A stretch of 64,000 nucleotides of DNA from Cepaea nemoralis (Eukaryota > Mollusca > Gastropoda > Stylommatophora > Helicidae), in the NCBI GenBank assembly GCA_014155875.1, contig JACEFZ010025058.1, forward strand, positions 3,266,001-3,330,000, written 5' to 3'. Numbering within the stretch: position 1 is the first letter of the stretch; every line of letters starts with the position of its first letter. The notes under the pieces were generated by a model. The model was not told where the DNA came from, ran no database searches, and was given only the letters and a program-made list of their open reading frames with translations. Shown piece by piece: positions 1-14,370 of the stretch. The translations under genes and the position numbers were made by a program.

Positions 1-734
1 AGATGCGGTTGTTGCACACAGTGAACAACTGGGATTAGAATTAAATTGTAAAAAGGCACAGATTATGGTCCTCACTAGGAAGAACGAAATACCACAATGT
101 AATATACAAGTAAATGGGAATATCCTTCAACAAGTGAATCGGTAAAATTATCTCGGAAGAGTCATAACATCTGATGGGAGATGCCTTGTAGAGATTAGAA
201 CAAGAATCGCCATGGCGAAAGTTGCCTTTAGCAAGATGAAAAACATACTGACCAAGAAAACGATGTCAATTGAAACTAGAAAAAGAGTGGTGAGGTGCTA
301 CATAGAGCCTGTTCTTCTGTATGGATGTGAAACTTGGCAATGAGCAGTCAAGCTGAAAAACATCTGATGGCGGCAGAAATGTGGTTTCTGAGGAAAATGC
401 AAAGAATATCATGGACTGACACAAAAACCAATGACCAAGTACTACAGGAGACAAATGAAAATCGTAAATTGATTAGAGAAATTAGACGTAGACAGTCAAC
501 ATTTTTTTGGACATGTTATAAGAAGAAATGAATTGGAGAACTTAGTGACACCTGGCAAGCTCGAAAGGAACAGACCAAGGGGAAGACCGAGAAGTAAATA
601 CCTGGATGGCTTGGCCATGTGGCATGGCCGAGACAGGAACACTGAGCTGATCCACGACTCTGGTGATCGAGTGAAATGGCGAGTCATGACCATCCACGCT
701 TTCCGGCATGGCACATGATTGATTGATTGATTGA
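1..734 (+). mobile_element. RTE-A LINE, 3' end fragment (copy 1)
   Basis: This is the C-terminal part of a reverse transcriptase from a non-LTR retrotransposon that I place in the RTE (BovB-like) clade. It is cut by the window start. Translation in shifting frames gives the post-palm region with LELNCKK, YLGRVITSDG, YGCETW, then a long tail rich in Arg and Lys (RRRQS, GRPRSKYLDGL) and a terminal HGT. Several frameshifts and stops (for example after NQVNR near 144 and in the CETW region near 335) show that it is dead. The stop codon TGA lies inside the 3' tail repeat, a short (TTGA)n run at about 714-734, so there is effectively no 3' UTR. The same ending is seen near 39115 and, on the minus strand, near 52005. 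Confidence 0.85.
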
Positions 735-2284
735 GATCTGTTCATGTTTGACCAGACTTATAATATACGCACTCTTGTGTACTGCTCATAGGACAGCGTT
801 ACCACACGTCATGTCACATGGAACAGAATCAGTTACACAAGATGCCCACCGATATGCCAGCCACGAATACATTAACTGGTAATCAGTGTTCAGTCGCGCG
901 CTTTACGTATATTCATATTTCGCAGATGCACAACTCACTTGCTGACCAACTTGTCAGATCTATATTGAGTAGTAAACATATTTTTAGTTTGCGACACAAT
1001 TAATTACATTCTGTTGGTTACTCCAGACGTGATAGATTAACTTCTTTCTTTGCCATCAAGTTGCTCCATTAAGCTACTTAACTGCAATTGTTTCTTGATC
1101 CTATTCTGTTACTTAGTTATTATTCCATCACCACTAGACGCTCTCTTCAGCGTGTCAGAAAGAACATTAATGGAGCCTGTGCTTTCAGGAAGAAAAGGCA
1201 GTATTCGACCAACACGAAAGTGGACGCGACATGAAGGAACCCCAAACATTAATATACACGAGGCTGGCAAACTGGCGAAAGATCTAGAGTGCTTCCATCG
1301 AGCCGTGATGAGAGCCATGTTCTAAATATAACCTGCCACAAGAAGAGAAACCCGAGTTTACACATTAAAAATATCATCTGCCTGGACTAAAGAGAATTAA
1401 ATTAAAAGCCGCCTACAACGAAAATAGTGAAAACTCACCCCGTTTATCACCTACTGTACCAGCCAGCTGTTAATCGACTCAGACTGTCATTGTCAACATT
1501 TTAACTAATTTCTATCCAGGTAAATGTTACTTGAATCCACTCTGTCACATTTAGTTACTATAGCTAATTTTCTTTCAGATACATTTTACTTTCTTAGACT
1601 CTTACTACCTTCAAATCATATGTTTATGAAAATATATTCTAGCAAGGGCATCGGCATGTTAAGCAAGGCACGCGGAACGGTTTTCCGTGGCCGGCCGAAT
1701 GAATTGAAATACTTTATTTGGTCTCTATAAAAAGATGAATATTTAATTAAACTGACTCAAACAATTCTTTTAAAGCTACTCTTGTTTTCATATTTTTACA
1801 AAACGAACGTTTGTAGATATTAAAGGTAACAATGTGTGATATGATGTAAACTAATTGGGTGAGTGTGGAGCAACAATGACTGACCTTGTCAAAGTTATAT
1901 TTCCGTCCTGCCCTTCCAATCTCTCTGTCCACCACCCCCACTATCAACTCTGTAGCTCTCTCAGTTTTAACATATTCATGCCAGTGATACGCCACCGCGA
2001 CAATAGCACACATGGTGTTATTGAACTCAGCTGAGTCAAGAACCAACATCACAGCACTCAGGACATTCCCATACATGCTCTGTCCTCACCTACAACAGCG
2101 AAGAGGATACCAGCTGCATTCCGACCATGTATTCGCCTAGCCTCCACTCGGAGCATTGATTGTCGTCCACATCCTCTCGTAATTCCATACAAAGTACGGA
2201 TGGACACCAGGAGAAAGACACCCGGGTGTCAGGACCTAGGTCGGCCTGCAACTACGATATTGTAAAGTAGATATTGTAAAGCAG
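735..2284. other. no confident gene; weak traces only
   Basis: AT-rich sequence without a recognisable gene. A 91-codon plus-strand frame (1050-1325) ends in a stretch (GSIRPTRKWT to RAVMRAMF) that faintly resembles the C-terminal tail of RTE-type LINEs, but it is too short to claim. A 109-codon minus-strand frame (1747-2076) matches nothing I know. From about 2100 the sequence may be an eroded upstream part of the LINE-I that is clear from 2285. Confidence 0.3.
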
Positions 2285-3007
2285 GGAGTGGCCAGCAGGG
2301 GCCACGGAAGTGGAAATCCAGCAACTAATTCAGGATAATGTTCGCCCGGGTGATGTGATTATCTACACAGATGGTTCGGTGTTGAGAGATAGCAGAAGTG
2401 CCTGGGGTTTCTTGGCAAAGGCTAATGGTCGACGTTTAGTGCAGGAGAGCTTGGCATATGATACACCAACATCTATCTTAAGAATGGAGGTGGAGGTAGT
2501 CAGTGCAGCTTTCCGCTGGATGGAGAATACGATACACACACACACATCGTGATTGTAATTGACTCATAAAGCATGCTGAGTAGGATGAGGACTGGCAAAC
2601 CTCGTGCCGAGTGGCTTGCTTCGCTTCGGAAGTCACGGGTGGCAAGCATCGTCTGGATATTTTCTCCGGGGTATGCTGGTGTGTTGGGGAATGAACAGGC
2701 AGACAGATTGGCTGGCTCTTGAAAACTTGTTGGAGTATTGATGCATGATAAGGCAGACGTGGTTGCGGCCTTGTGGGAGCACGTGTACACCTCGGAGGAG
2801 CAAATGGATCACCATGGTCTGGCAAGAATGCGACAGCGTGGAGTGACGAGGGGATCTGGCCGATGCTCGACGCTTAGAGGAAAGGCGAGACGCACATATA
2901 ATCAGATTGCTACTGGTACTATTGGGGTTGGAACTCTTCGCTGGCTTATGAGGATGGGGACGGAGCGCTTATGGGAATGCCTCGAATGCTGCGATGTCGG
3001 TTCCTAC

Positions 3008-3048
<41 letters not shown>
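2285..3048 (+). mobile_element. LINE-I family, RNase H and 3' end (copy 1)
   Basis: This is the 3' portion of a LINE that carries an RNase H domain after its reverse transcriptase, as in the I superfamily. The RNase H motifs are visible: YTDGS near 2361, the RMEVEVV glutamate near 2483, an IDS aspartate near 2560 in a shifted frame, and NEQADRLAG near 2690. The coding sequence then runs through GTLRWLMRMGTERLWECLEC to a Cys-rich end (CCDVGS) and passes directly into a (CAAT)n tail at about 3007-3048. Frameshifts and stops near 2550, 2570 and 2720 show that the copy is inactive. The ending GATGTCGGTTCC plus the tetranucleotide tail recurs near 8916 and, on the minus strand, near 57332. Confidence 0.8.
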
Positions 3049-3949
<901 letters not shown>

Positions 3950-4415
3950 TAAGCACGGTGCGATGTGACAACAGAAACAACAACCATAAATCTATAAATC
4001 ACGGCGCTGTGTGAAGACAAATAACAACCACAAGGTGTGAAGACAGAAACAACAATCACAAGGATGTAAAGCACGACGTTATGTGAAGATAGAAACAACA
4101 ACCAACAATCTGTAAAACCCGGCACTGTGTAAAGACAGAAACAATAAACACAAGGAATGGGCACGGCGCTGTGTGAAGATATAAACAACAAACACAAGGA
4201 TGTAAAGCACGGCGCTGTGTGAAGATATAAACAACAAACACAAGGATGTAAAGCACGGCGCTGTGTGAAGACAGAAACAACAACCAACAATCTATAAATC
4301 ACGTGCTGTGTGAAGACAGAAACAACAACCAACAATCTGTAAATCACGTGCTGTGTTAAGACAGAAATAACAATCACAAGGCTGTAGAGCACGGCTCTGT
4401 GTGAATATAGAAACA
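3950..4415. repeat. 46 bp minisatellite, about 10 copies
   Basis: A tandem array with a 46 bp period. The core TGTGAAGACAGAAACAAC starts near 3964, 4010, 4036 (one unit shortened by 20 bp), 4082, 4128, 4172, 4218, 4264, 4310, 4355 and 4400. Units differ by point changes such as TGTAAAG and TGTTAAG. Because 46 is not a multiple of 3 the array cycles through reading frames, so the 155-codon frame on the minus strand is a by-product of the repeat and not a gene. Confidence 0.93.
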
Positions 4416-4599
4416 AATACCGTTACTACGAATCAACTTTCCGTTATTGTCCGTTCCATTATTAAAAGTGTTTTAGTGGAATTTCGGTGGAAAGAGTTTT
4501 GAAAAAGAGTTTTGTTGGAAATCAAAATTAACTGGGTCATTTAATAATCGAATATGGTACATGCGTCGATAAAACGATTGGCTGCATAGCTACCTAGTC

Positions 4600-6317
4600 C
4601 AAACTCCCAAAGCAAGATAAGGATCACTCCAGACTTAATGGATACCGAATCATACCCCTGCAAAACACGTTTGGCAAAGTCCTCGAATAGATAGTAGCAC
4701 GCAAGCTCCAGCGACATTTGGAAAGTCTTAATCTGCTGCCCAGAGGGCTCGGGAGTTGCCGTTCCAGAATAAACAAGAGACAGTGGCGGTAGCACTTGAC
4801 CTGGAGGATGCGTATAAGAGGGTTAGGTATGATCGGTTGATACACACACTGTTGGACATGGAGGTCTGCCCTTGCCTTGTCAAATGGGTTGCGGCAGTTC
4901 TCTATGAGCGTAAGGTTGCACTGCGCATGGGTTCCTGGGCTTCTGACCCCTGTACTATAACACCTCAGTTGCCACAGGGATCTGCCATGTCCCCAGTGCT
5001 CTTTAGTGTCTACACCAGCTATTGAGACACCAGGTGTGGGTAGAATCTTGACATTTGCAGATGACGTGCTGGTTTACAGACAGGGCAGAGACAGGACCGG
5101 TGTTGCTGAAGATTTACAGGAGGCAGTAAACAGGGTGGATGACTGGTGCAGGTACAAAGGGGTCGTTATAAACCCAGACAAGGCATCGGTTGTGTGGTAC
5201 TCCCTGGATAACCGAATCGTCAAGGCAGATGTCCCAGGTATAATGTTGAATGGATGTCCTTTTAGTAAAAAGAGTAAATTGAAGTACTTGAGTATCTTTT
5301 TTGATAGGTGCTTATCCTTTAAGGATCATGTGGAGGCTTTGGTGGTGAAGGCTGGTATGGGACTTAATGCACTGAGGACGATGGCAGCAACCAGGGTAGA
5401 GCAGAGGATGCTTTAAGGCTCTTTCAGTAGTTAAAAATGTATGTCATTGAGTATAGTTTGGGGCTGCTGACAGTATCAAAGAGCCAGCTTGAAAGGTTGA
5501 AGCGCATACAGAATGCTGCAATGCGGGAAATCACGGAGTGCACAAACGACACACCAATTATTTGCATGAAGCATATCCTGGCGCTACCAACAATGACGGA
5601 TAAGCATAGGGTCCTTCAGTCCAAATGGCACCTGAGAGTTGCTGCAGATAGGGATCACCCCCCTGCATGTAGCCATTGATATTGTCAAGTGTCATTGACT
5701 AGACGAGGCAGGTCCTGGATGGAACAGGCAGAACTATCTATACGTAAGGTGTTTGATCTAGAGACCATCAATTGTGGAAACGAGTGGGTTGAAGTTCCGG
5801 AAGACATGACGGACTGTCACAGTGTAATAGTAACACTTGGTCGTGAGTGCAGAGAATGGGCAGCGGGCTGCACTGAGTTTGAAGTGCAACAACTGATCCA
5901 AAGTAACACACATCAAGGTGACATAGCCATTTACACCAATGGGCCAGAGGTGAGAAACAGACGTAATAGTTGGGGTTTCACTGCAAAGGCTAATTGATGA
6001 GTCTTGAAAAGGAGAGTCTGGCATATGAGACTACGACGTCCAGCATGAGAATGGAGGTAGAAGCAGTAACAGCGAGATTCCGTTGGTTAGAGGAGACTAC
6101 AGCAACACACACTGTATTCATTACGGATTCAAATAGTATGCTTAGTAAGGCTGAGAAAGGAATGTTTCGTGTGGAATGGCCATCGTCGCTTCAGAGGTCA
6201 TAGATTGTGAGAATTGTATGGATATGTTGCCCTGGTCGTGCGGGGTTGCGGGAGACTGAACATGCTGATAGGCTGGCAGGGAATGCACCTCTTGGTGGTA
6301 GATTACCTATGGACAAT
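4600..6317 (+). mobile_element. LINE-I family, reverse transcriptase and RNase H (copy 2)
   Basis: This is a long stretch of the same RNase H-bearing LINE as copy 1. RT begins near 4610 with RPIALQNTFGKVLE-like sequence (eroded), then VALDLEDAYKRV near 4793, PQGSAMSPVLF near 4972 and an intact FADDVL active site near 5051. A thumb region follows (IQNAAMREITECTNDTP near 5510), and then RNase H from about 5868. In RNase H the first catalytic motif reads YTNG instead of YTDG, so the key aspartate is lost. The second (MRMEVEAVTARF) and third (ITDSNSML) motifs remain, and the last is ETEHADRLAGN near 6255. Frameshifts or stops near 5025, 5415, 5680 and 5997 mark a dead copy. The sequence breaks at the poly-G run that starts at 6318. 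Confidence 0.85.
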
Positions 6318-6340
6318 GGGGGGGGGGGGGGGGGGGGGGG
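6318..6340 (+). repeat. poly-G run (23 G)
   Basis: An uninterrupted homopolymer of 23 G that interrupts the LINE-I copy. Confidence 0.97.
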
Positions 6341-8647
<2,307 letters not shown>

Positions 8648-8649
8648 TT

Positions 8650-8932
8650 ATTGCCTGTTTCTTTCACCACAGGGAAGCTGTTGACACTCATGTGGGACCA
8701 GATGGAGAAGGCGGGGGAATAGACTGAGAAACAATATATAGAAAAAAGGAGATTGCTGGGGATTGGCAGGGGTTCTGGAACATTCTCAAAGTCAGAGGGA
8801 ACTCCAGGAGAACTTTCAATCAGATAGCGGTGGGAACGATTAGTAGTATGATTCTTCACTGGCTGTTGAACGAGGGGACGGTAAACATATGGGGATGTCC
8901 TGAGTGCAGGGATGTCGGTTCTTGCCTCAACA
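8650..8932 (+). mobile_element. LINE-I family 3' end (copy 3)
   Basis: The C-terminal coding end of LINE-I. In frame one reads RRTFNQIAVGTI, LHWLLNEGTVNIWGCPEC and RDVGSCLN, which parallels the end of copy 1 (YNQIATGTIGVGTLRWLM, then CCDVGS). The nucleotide ending GATGTCGGTTC is conserved, but the tetranucleotide tail is missing or eroded. It could be the displaced 3' end of the copy at 4600-6317. Confidence 0.75.
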
Positions 8933-9370
8933 CAACAGTTAAAAGTGAGTTTCAAATAGGTGTAAATTATGCAAGCAGAAAAAACGTGTATTTAACAGCT
9001 GCATTCCGATTTGTTACACATCATGATCTTCACTAAAATAACATAACAAAGATAATCCAAGCACAGAAAGGGGCTGTTGGAATGAGTTAATGTAGAAGTG
9101 AAATTTTTTCCGTTCTTAATGTTTTGAAAACACTAGTTTAACAAATGTGAACATATATCTTGCGATTTGTTGTTTAAAACAAACAAACAAACAAACTATG
9201 AATGCTACAAGCGAGGATCCTGGTCCGCTTACCGCATACAGAAGAGGTGCGAAAATAGATTTACATACAGGATATGACTTAATAAGCAGCCATTATATCC
9301 AGCCTGCAGAAGGCGAGTTGGAAATCAACTGTGAGAAATTATTTAAAGAAAAAATATAAAAACGTTAAAA
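8933..9370. other. no confident gene
   Basis: A (CAAA)n-like tract at 9178-9196 precedes an open 54-codon stretch from about 9198 (NATSEDPGPLTAYRRG and onward) that I do not recognise. It may be a remnant of the LINE that follows. Confidence 0.35.
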
Positions 9371-9780
9371 CGTCAATAGAATGGAAAATCAGCTTCAGAC
9401 AGTATACATACCATCATCAAAAATAAAAGTTAATTTAAACAATTCATCTGAACTAGCACACACATTATTTAACAGGATCTTGGATGCCGAGGAAATATCA
9501 GCAGACGATAAAATGATAGGCCTATCAAGTTAAGCTGCCAAAGAAAGGAGACATACAATAATGCAAACATTACAGAGAATAATGTTATTGTTAATTCTGT
9601 GTCACATATTAAGCAGGACCATTCTGTACAGCTGAAGATATGCCATTGGCAAACAATACAGTCAGGTTTCCGACTACACAGATCCACCATTGGCCAGACA
9701 GCTACACTACGCATAATAGTACAGCAAAGCAGTGAACAGAACTCGCCATTTAAATCAGGTATATGTATCATGAAAACACC
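9371..9780 (+). mobile_element. LINE reverse transcriptase relic
   Basis: A strongly decayed RT fragment. In changing frames one sees TLFNRILDAEEISADDK, a LPKKGD-like motif near 9535, a region corresponding to LSRTIL, then QSGFRLHRSTIGQTATLR near 9659 and a QNSPF motif near 9738. These follow the usual order of RT fingers motifs in LINEs that read LPKKGD, then QAGFR, then the strand leading to the first catalytic aspartate. The aspartate region itself is not preserved. The clade cannot be set from this. Confidence 0.6.
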
Positions 9781-10249
9781 TACACAATGTTAATGCATAT
9801 AAGTTCAATATTATTTTCGGTTTTGTGGAGAGAGGAAGAGTTACTTTATCTATGCTTTTATGTAGAAAAACATTAAACAAAATGTAATAAACATACATAC
9901 ATTTTGTATTGTACTGATTCTCTGCGCAAAAATGTATGAATAACTCTATTTTCGTTCATTGCCGCATGTTCGTGTTTTCCCATTACACCAGTCAACAAAT
10001 TTCTAAAAGTTATTTGTATCAGTATTTAAATACACCATTTCTTATTGATTTTGACGTGCTGGTTTTAAATATCATAATGAAATTCACCAATTGGCTCTGT
10101 TTTTATTTAACGATGAATTTACATAACAGTAATACAATAGTGTATGCTTGTTTCATTCTCTGGGGTGAACACTTAGTCTTTCTACTTTAGCATTATAACA
10201 AGTATGGTTGCATACTAAATTAATTGATATTTCAACATAAAATGTTTTT
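9781..10249. other. no recognisable feature
   Basis: AT-rich sequence. An 84-codon frame (9936-10190) is low complexity and hydrophobic and has no features of a known gene. Confidence 0.5.
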
Positions 10250-10500
10250 AACAGGCACATTTGAACCCATTCCGTCATTATTAAGTCGGTGTTCGAGCTC
10301 TCTTTGCTTGCTTCTTGTATGTAGGCAATAAGTGAGCTATCTCTTGTGACAGTCTAACAGTAATCAGCAAGCACTGAAGGGCCCCAATTGCCTTGATACC
10401 TTGCCTTCATAGCAAGCTGCAATTTCCTGGTGAAATCGTTCACCATGCTCATAACTGACAGCTCCACAGTTTGAAAAAGAACGTAATAAGCGGCTTCTGG
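10250..10500 (-). pseudogene. relic of an uncharacterised repetitive protein family, C-terminal part
   Basis: Read on the minus strand in one frame, the segment gives ELSVMSMVNDFTRKL, then KARYQGNWGPSVLADYC, then RDSSLIAYI. From memory this resembles a repetitive family of invertebrate predicted proteins that carries a motif like SDEHGERFHQDI followed by RYQGKWNP and LADYCW. I do not know its function and do not assign one. The N-terminal relic of what seems to be the same family lies upstream on this strand at 12166-12624, with LINE pieces between. The match rests on remembered motifs and needs a translated search. Confidence 0.45.
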
Positions 10501-10559
10501 CGGTTCCTATATATAAAAAAAAACATTTCTAACATCTTCTGCCAGGAGATTCCATTGTT

Positions 10560-11407
10560 GTTTGTCCATCAAGAATGATGATGACCATTCATTTCATCCA
10601 GTGGGGTTGAAAGTATGGAGCCGTGAGTTCTAAGATGGCTGATAAGGCATATTTTGGCTCGAAATGTTCTTTGACAATATGGGCAAAGAATGTTTGACGT
10701 TCCAGGAGAAGGATCTCCGGCAGTGGTTTTTAAGGCCAGCCTTTTCTTCACAGCTCTTGCAGTTCTGATTGCTTCACAAGTGACTGCACCCTTATGTAAT
10801 GATGTACGCCACGAATTACGTTCTTTAGCAGCAGTCTCCCAAGTGTCAAAATGAATACCAAAAGCTTTAAGTGAGATTTTCAGAGTCATTAAAGCGTTTT
10901 CTTTGGTTTCCTTGTGAACGTTTACCACAACGCAGCTCGCCGTAAAAAATTTTTTTTAGGGAGCCTGTGATCTGGCATACGAGTTAAGTGACCAGCCCAG
11001 CGAATCTGATTTTTCATTAGTATAGTGCGGATACTGGGCATGGACGCTCTTTCTAGAACTTCAGTGTCTGGGATCTTGTCTTGCCATTTAATCTTCAATG
11101 GCTTCCTAAGGCAGACTGTGTGGAAGTGGTTTAATTTCCTAGCATGTCGCTGATAAACAGTCCATGTTTCACAAGTATATAGCAGTGTGGATAATACAAA
11201 TACTTTATAGACTTTCAGCTTTGTTTGCAGGCTTGTTCCATTTCTGTCCCATATATTCTTGTACAGTCTGTCAAAGGCCGCGCCGGCTTTGGAGATTCTT
11301 GCATTCACTTCGTCATCAATTGTGGCAGCTTGTGACACAGTGCTTCTAAGATAGGTGAATTTGTCCACAACACTTAGTCTATGACCGTTCACCTTGATAT
11401 TCGGCAC
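10560..11407 (-). mobile_element. LINE-Z family 3' end with C2H2 finger
   Basis: The minus-strand C-terminal part of the same LINE family that is nearly complete at 22727-26695. Two overlapping frames cover it: the first (11407 to 10922) has YLRSTVSQ, STLLYTCETWT and KIKWQDKIPDTEVLERA, and the second (10928 to 10569) ends in a zinc finger CPYCQRTFRAKICLISHLRTH, which is C-x2-C-x12-H-x3-H. A frameshift near 10925 joins them. The copy is 5' truncated. The 3' end is near 10570, where ATGATGATG is found. Confidence 0.8.
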
Positions 11408-11429
11408 GGTGGGATTATTCCCTGGAGCT

Positions 11430-11772
11430 GACTGGTAAGGCTACTGTGGAGGGCGGACGCGCTATGGACCAGACTGACATTCTGAATGCTCTGTGAGAAG
11501 TAAGACTGTAGCGAGAACCAAGCAATGACTGTGAATCTACAACCATTGTCAGACTGCGAGAACTACAAATTAAAAGAGGTGTTGCCCAACAAGAACACTA
11601 CGCAGGAAGCCAAAGAAGATTGATTAACCAACACAGAACTGGTGTCGTGAGCCGCTACACGCTGCGGCATTTGCTGAGGAGGGGATCAGAGCACTTATGG
11701 ACTGAATGGTTTGATGTGCAATGAGGATGATCTGTCTACTAACTAACTAACTAACTAACTAACTAACAAACT
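11430..11772 (+). mobile_element. LINE-I-like 3' end with (ACTA)n tail
   Basis: The last coding stretch reads KRGVAQQEHYAGSQRRLIN, then GVVSRYTLRHLLRRG and SEHLWTEWFDVQ before a stop. This matches the form of the LINE-I ending (GTLRWLMRMG, TERLWECLEC) but is a diverged subfamily. It ends in (ACTA)n at about 11736-11772 rather than (CAAT)n. Confidence 0.6.
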
Positions 11773-12165
11773 AACATAACTACATTCTTCTCCAAGTTGA
11801 TATTGAGCCCAAAATTTTGGATGAAGAATAACTTGCGCGATGAATTGGATTAAAGTGAGGAAGAGTTACGCAATTTGTCGACCTCACTCTCTCGCCTGAG
11901 TCCATCTGAGTCCAGTGGCAACACAGGTCAAGACGACTGGAGACGAATGCAGGTGCAGTGGATGACCAGGGCGCTCTACATGCCTTGCCGTGCTCATTAC
12001 GTTCCACAACGCTTTGCAGGTAAACGCGGTCTTGCCCGTTGAATCATCGTTGATTTCACCCGCGCAGTCTGCCGAATCCTGTCTTCACATGCTGGGTAGG
12101 CATACCCCAGTTCACCGTCTGGTTTGACACCAAATCGGCTACTCACGCCTGGTTTAGCCAGCCTC
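11773..12165. other. unassigned sequence
   Basis: No gene recognised. A 75-codon minus-strand frame (11780-12007) gives no known motif. Confidence 0.4.
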
Positions 12166-12624
12166 TCAAAGCTGTTGCCCGGAGTGTGGCCGCTGTCGCA
12201 TGCTGACAGCTACTAGGAGCCACAGGTGTGAGCTGGATGTCAGGCTTGGACCAGTGAAGAGGACATGAGAGTCATCCTTACCAAAGGTACTACAAATGCC
12301 TGACATCCCGTACCTCTCCCCCCCCCCCCCTCCCCACAGATATTCCATTAATGCAGTCTGGAACCCAAAAACCTTATTCTTCGGTAGATTCAGATCTCTT
12401 ACAAGATCATTCAGTTCACGTTGGGTAATTAAGTGTGGTTTAGTGGATGTAGTTTGCTCAATGTCTGGGTTTCTTGAGGTTGATGATTCAAGACCACCAA
12501 TGTTCTCTTCTTCATCAGTGGAAGCAGCTGAAAATGATTCTAGAGCTAGTAGGTCATCACAATGTGGTACTGGGCGTATTGCAGAAGGAATGTTTAAATA
12601 TTCCAATATCCATTATTTCTTCTT
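12166..12624 (-). pseudogene. relic of an uncharacterised repetitive protein family, N-terminal part
   Basis: A 146-codon minus-strand frame includes EYLNIPSAIRPVPHCDDL, an acidic linker, then HLITQRELNDLVRDLNLPKNK. The last block resembles a recurrent invertebrate protein family with HLITQ.DLNDLVRDLNLSK. After this block the frame passes through a poly-G(C) run and loses similarity. With the relic at 10250-10500 it may once have been one gene or element on this strand. Function unknown. Confidence 0.45.
12318..12330. repeat. poly-C run
   Basis: A 13-base C homopolymer within the relic described at 12166-12624, followed by TCCCC. Confidence 0.95.
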
Positions 12625-13865
12625 TGATATGCCTTTCCCAATTGGAGAGACCATGCAAAAGTAACAAGTAAAATCAACGGCAATAAAAGGTCTGAAGGCC
12701 GGCAAATCATATAGTCCATTGTATTTTCAACACAATCCATGAAAATTAATAATTTATATATACCGTGTCTGTTATGGCCAGACGGGCCGGTAATTACAAT
12801 ATGAGATATCTATAATAGATCGTTGAAACCACTATACCCTAATGATTATCAAATCCATGCCGCTATCCTTCTGTCATTCCTAATCTGGATAGGTTTGACC
12901 TTGCCGTGACGTGCCAAGTCCCGTTTGGATATGTTGACTTCTGTCCATTATTTCGGGCTCATATATATCGTTTCCAACTCTTCTCGTTATCCTCTGCAAT
13001 CTGTATTGGCCATGATAACGTTGTCCTGCCAGTAGATATCTTTCCAAGTTCCAGACAACTTCCACGTGCTGCTTCTCTGGTCAAGCTCTGTGATCTGAAT
13101 GCCTTGGTTGTTATTGACATTTTATTCACGTATTGTGTTTTCTACGTCAGACTCTTGGATTCCAGTCGCCTTTGGTTCGCGACTTTGTTGCGATGTTTTA
13201 TTTATGTCAATAATAGTTGCGCTACTACTTGGCAGATGTCTGCTCAAGTTGACATCCTGTGTCGGTGTAATGGACCTCCTGTGTCTCTACAATCACTTGT
13301 GTTGAAGCACCCATGGATGTCACAGGGCGATTTAAGGCTCACTGTTCATAATACACCCAGTTAGGCTCCCTGTTTAATTATCACACTAGGCTATTTAGAC
13401 TCAATGTTCATAATACTACGCCTATGGCTGATAACACGTTTTTGATTGTCACTGGCAGATATACGGGAACAGACCATACGTGGGTTGACACCGATTATCC
13501 AGCCACAGGGCTACAAGCACCTGGAGAACTCTCGCCGTGGCGCCAACTGTCAATTTATCTTTCTAACAGTGTCACGTTTCTATGCATCATTTCTGGACCA
13601 GCACCTTTCTGACTGGCCGTGCTATGTTCTTCTCATTGTGATTAATTATGACACTGTCTTGAGTTAGATTTAAGTTCTTTCACTGTACTATTAACGACAA
13701 ATAATGACTTGGACCAAACTCAACACGTCTTGAACAACGCAACAAAGGTACAGTTTGATATTTCTCTTGTCTCCGAATACAGTACGAATTACATTATCAT
13801 TTACACCATATTTCACGTAAACACAGTAATCAGAGATTAAAATTTTACACATTCTAACTACAAAA
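12625..13865. other. no recognisable gene
   Basis: Open frames up to 152 codons (12906-13364, plus) occur, but neither composition nor motif supports a gene and no splice-linked exon set is evident. Confidence 0.5.
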
Positions 13866-14120
13866 GAGCCGGTCTCCATGATCGAGGGTTTAGCAGCTTT
13901 CTACGTAACCCCAAATACTCTCGTGGTTGACGTGAGCGCACAAGAATTGGAAGCGGTTCGAGTCGCGCCAGTGACTTATGAGAGTATAGAGCCGGTCGCT
14001 CAGAAAGCAATGACAAACTACTGAGCGTAATCTTGCCAAGAAATCAACAATCAGCTGAAAGATGCTCATGTTGAAAGCGATGTCATGTAAAGGATATGCA
14101 CACCAAAAAAACAAAAAAAA
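13866..14120 (+). mobile_element. SINE-1 copy (tRNA-derived)
   Basis: A diverged copy of the SINE-1 family. The head has an eroded A-box region and a B box GCGGTTCGAGTCGC near 13948. The body shows the family core GAGCCGGTCGCTCAGAAAGC near 13989, CAAACTACTGAGCGTAATC and the end GTAAAGGATATGCA followed by A-rich tail sequence to about 14120. Confidence 0.8.
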
Positions 14121-14245
14121 AACAACTACAAAAGAAGGGGCGCAATATATGGCCGTTCTACTAACCTCAGAACCAGGTACGACACTGACCATGACTCCCG
14201 TCTAATTTTCTCAAGGTGGCGCTTTGTCTTCTGACCACGCGTCCT

Positions 14246-14370
14246 GATCGCTTTTCACGTTCTCGTGACCATGCTCACAGCGGATCACTTTTCACGTTCT
14301 CGTGACCATGCTCACAGCGGATCACTTTTCACGTTCTCGTGACCATGCTCACAGCGGATCACTTTTCACG
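14246..14370. repeat. 37 bp tandem repeat, about 3.4 copies
   Basis: The unit starts GATCACTTTTCACGTTCTCG and continues with TGACCATGCTCACAGCG. Starts are at 14246, 14283, 14320 and 14357 (partial). Copies are nearly identical, so the array is young. Confidence 0.92.

Noticed and set aside
1747..2076. 109-codon minus-strand frame
   Set aside because: No known motif, no splice context, and length is not unusual for chance in 64 kb.
12906..13364. 152-codon plus-strand frame
   Set aside because: Hydrophobic and Cys-rich with no motif; an overlapping second frame is also open, as expected of low-information sequence.
14246..14370. Possible CRISPR array (37 bp repeats)
   Set aside because: Units are directly adjacent with no spacers, and the DNA is eukaryotic.
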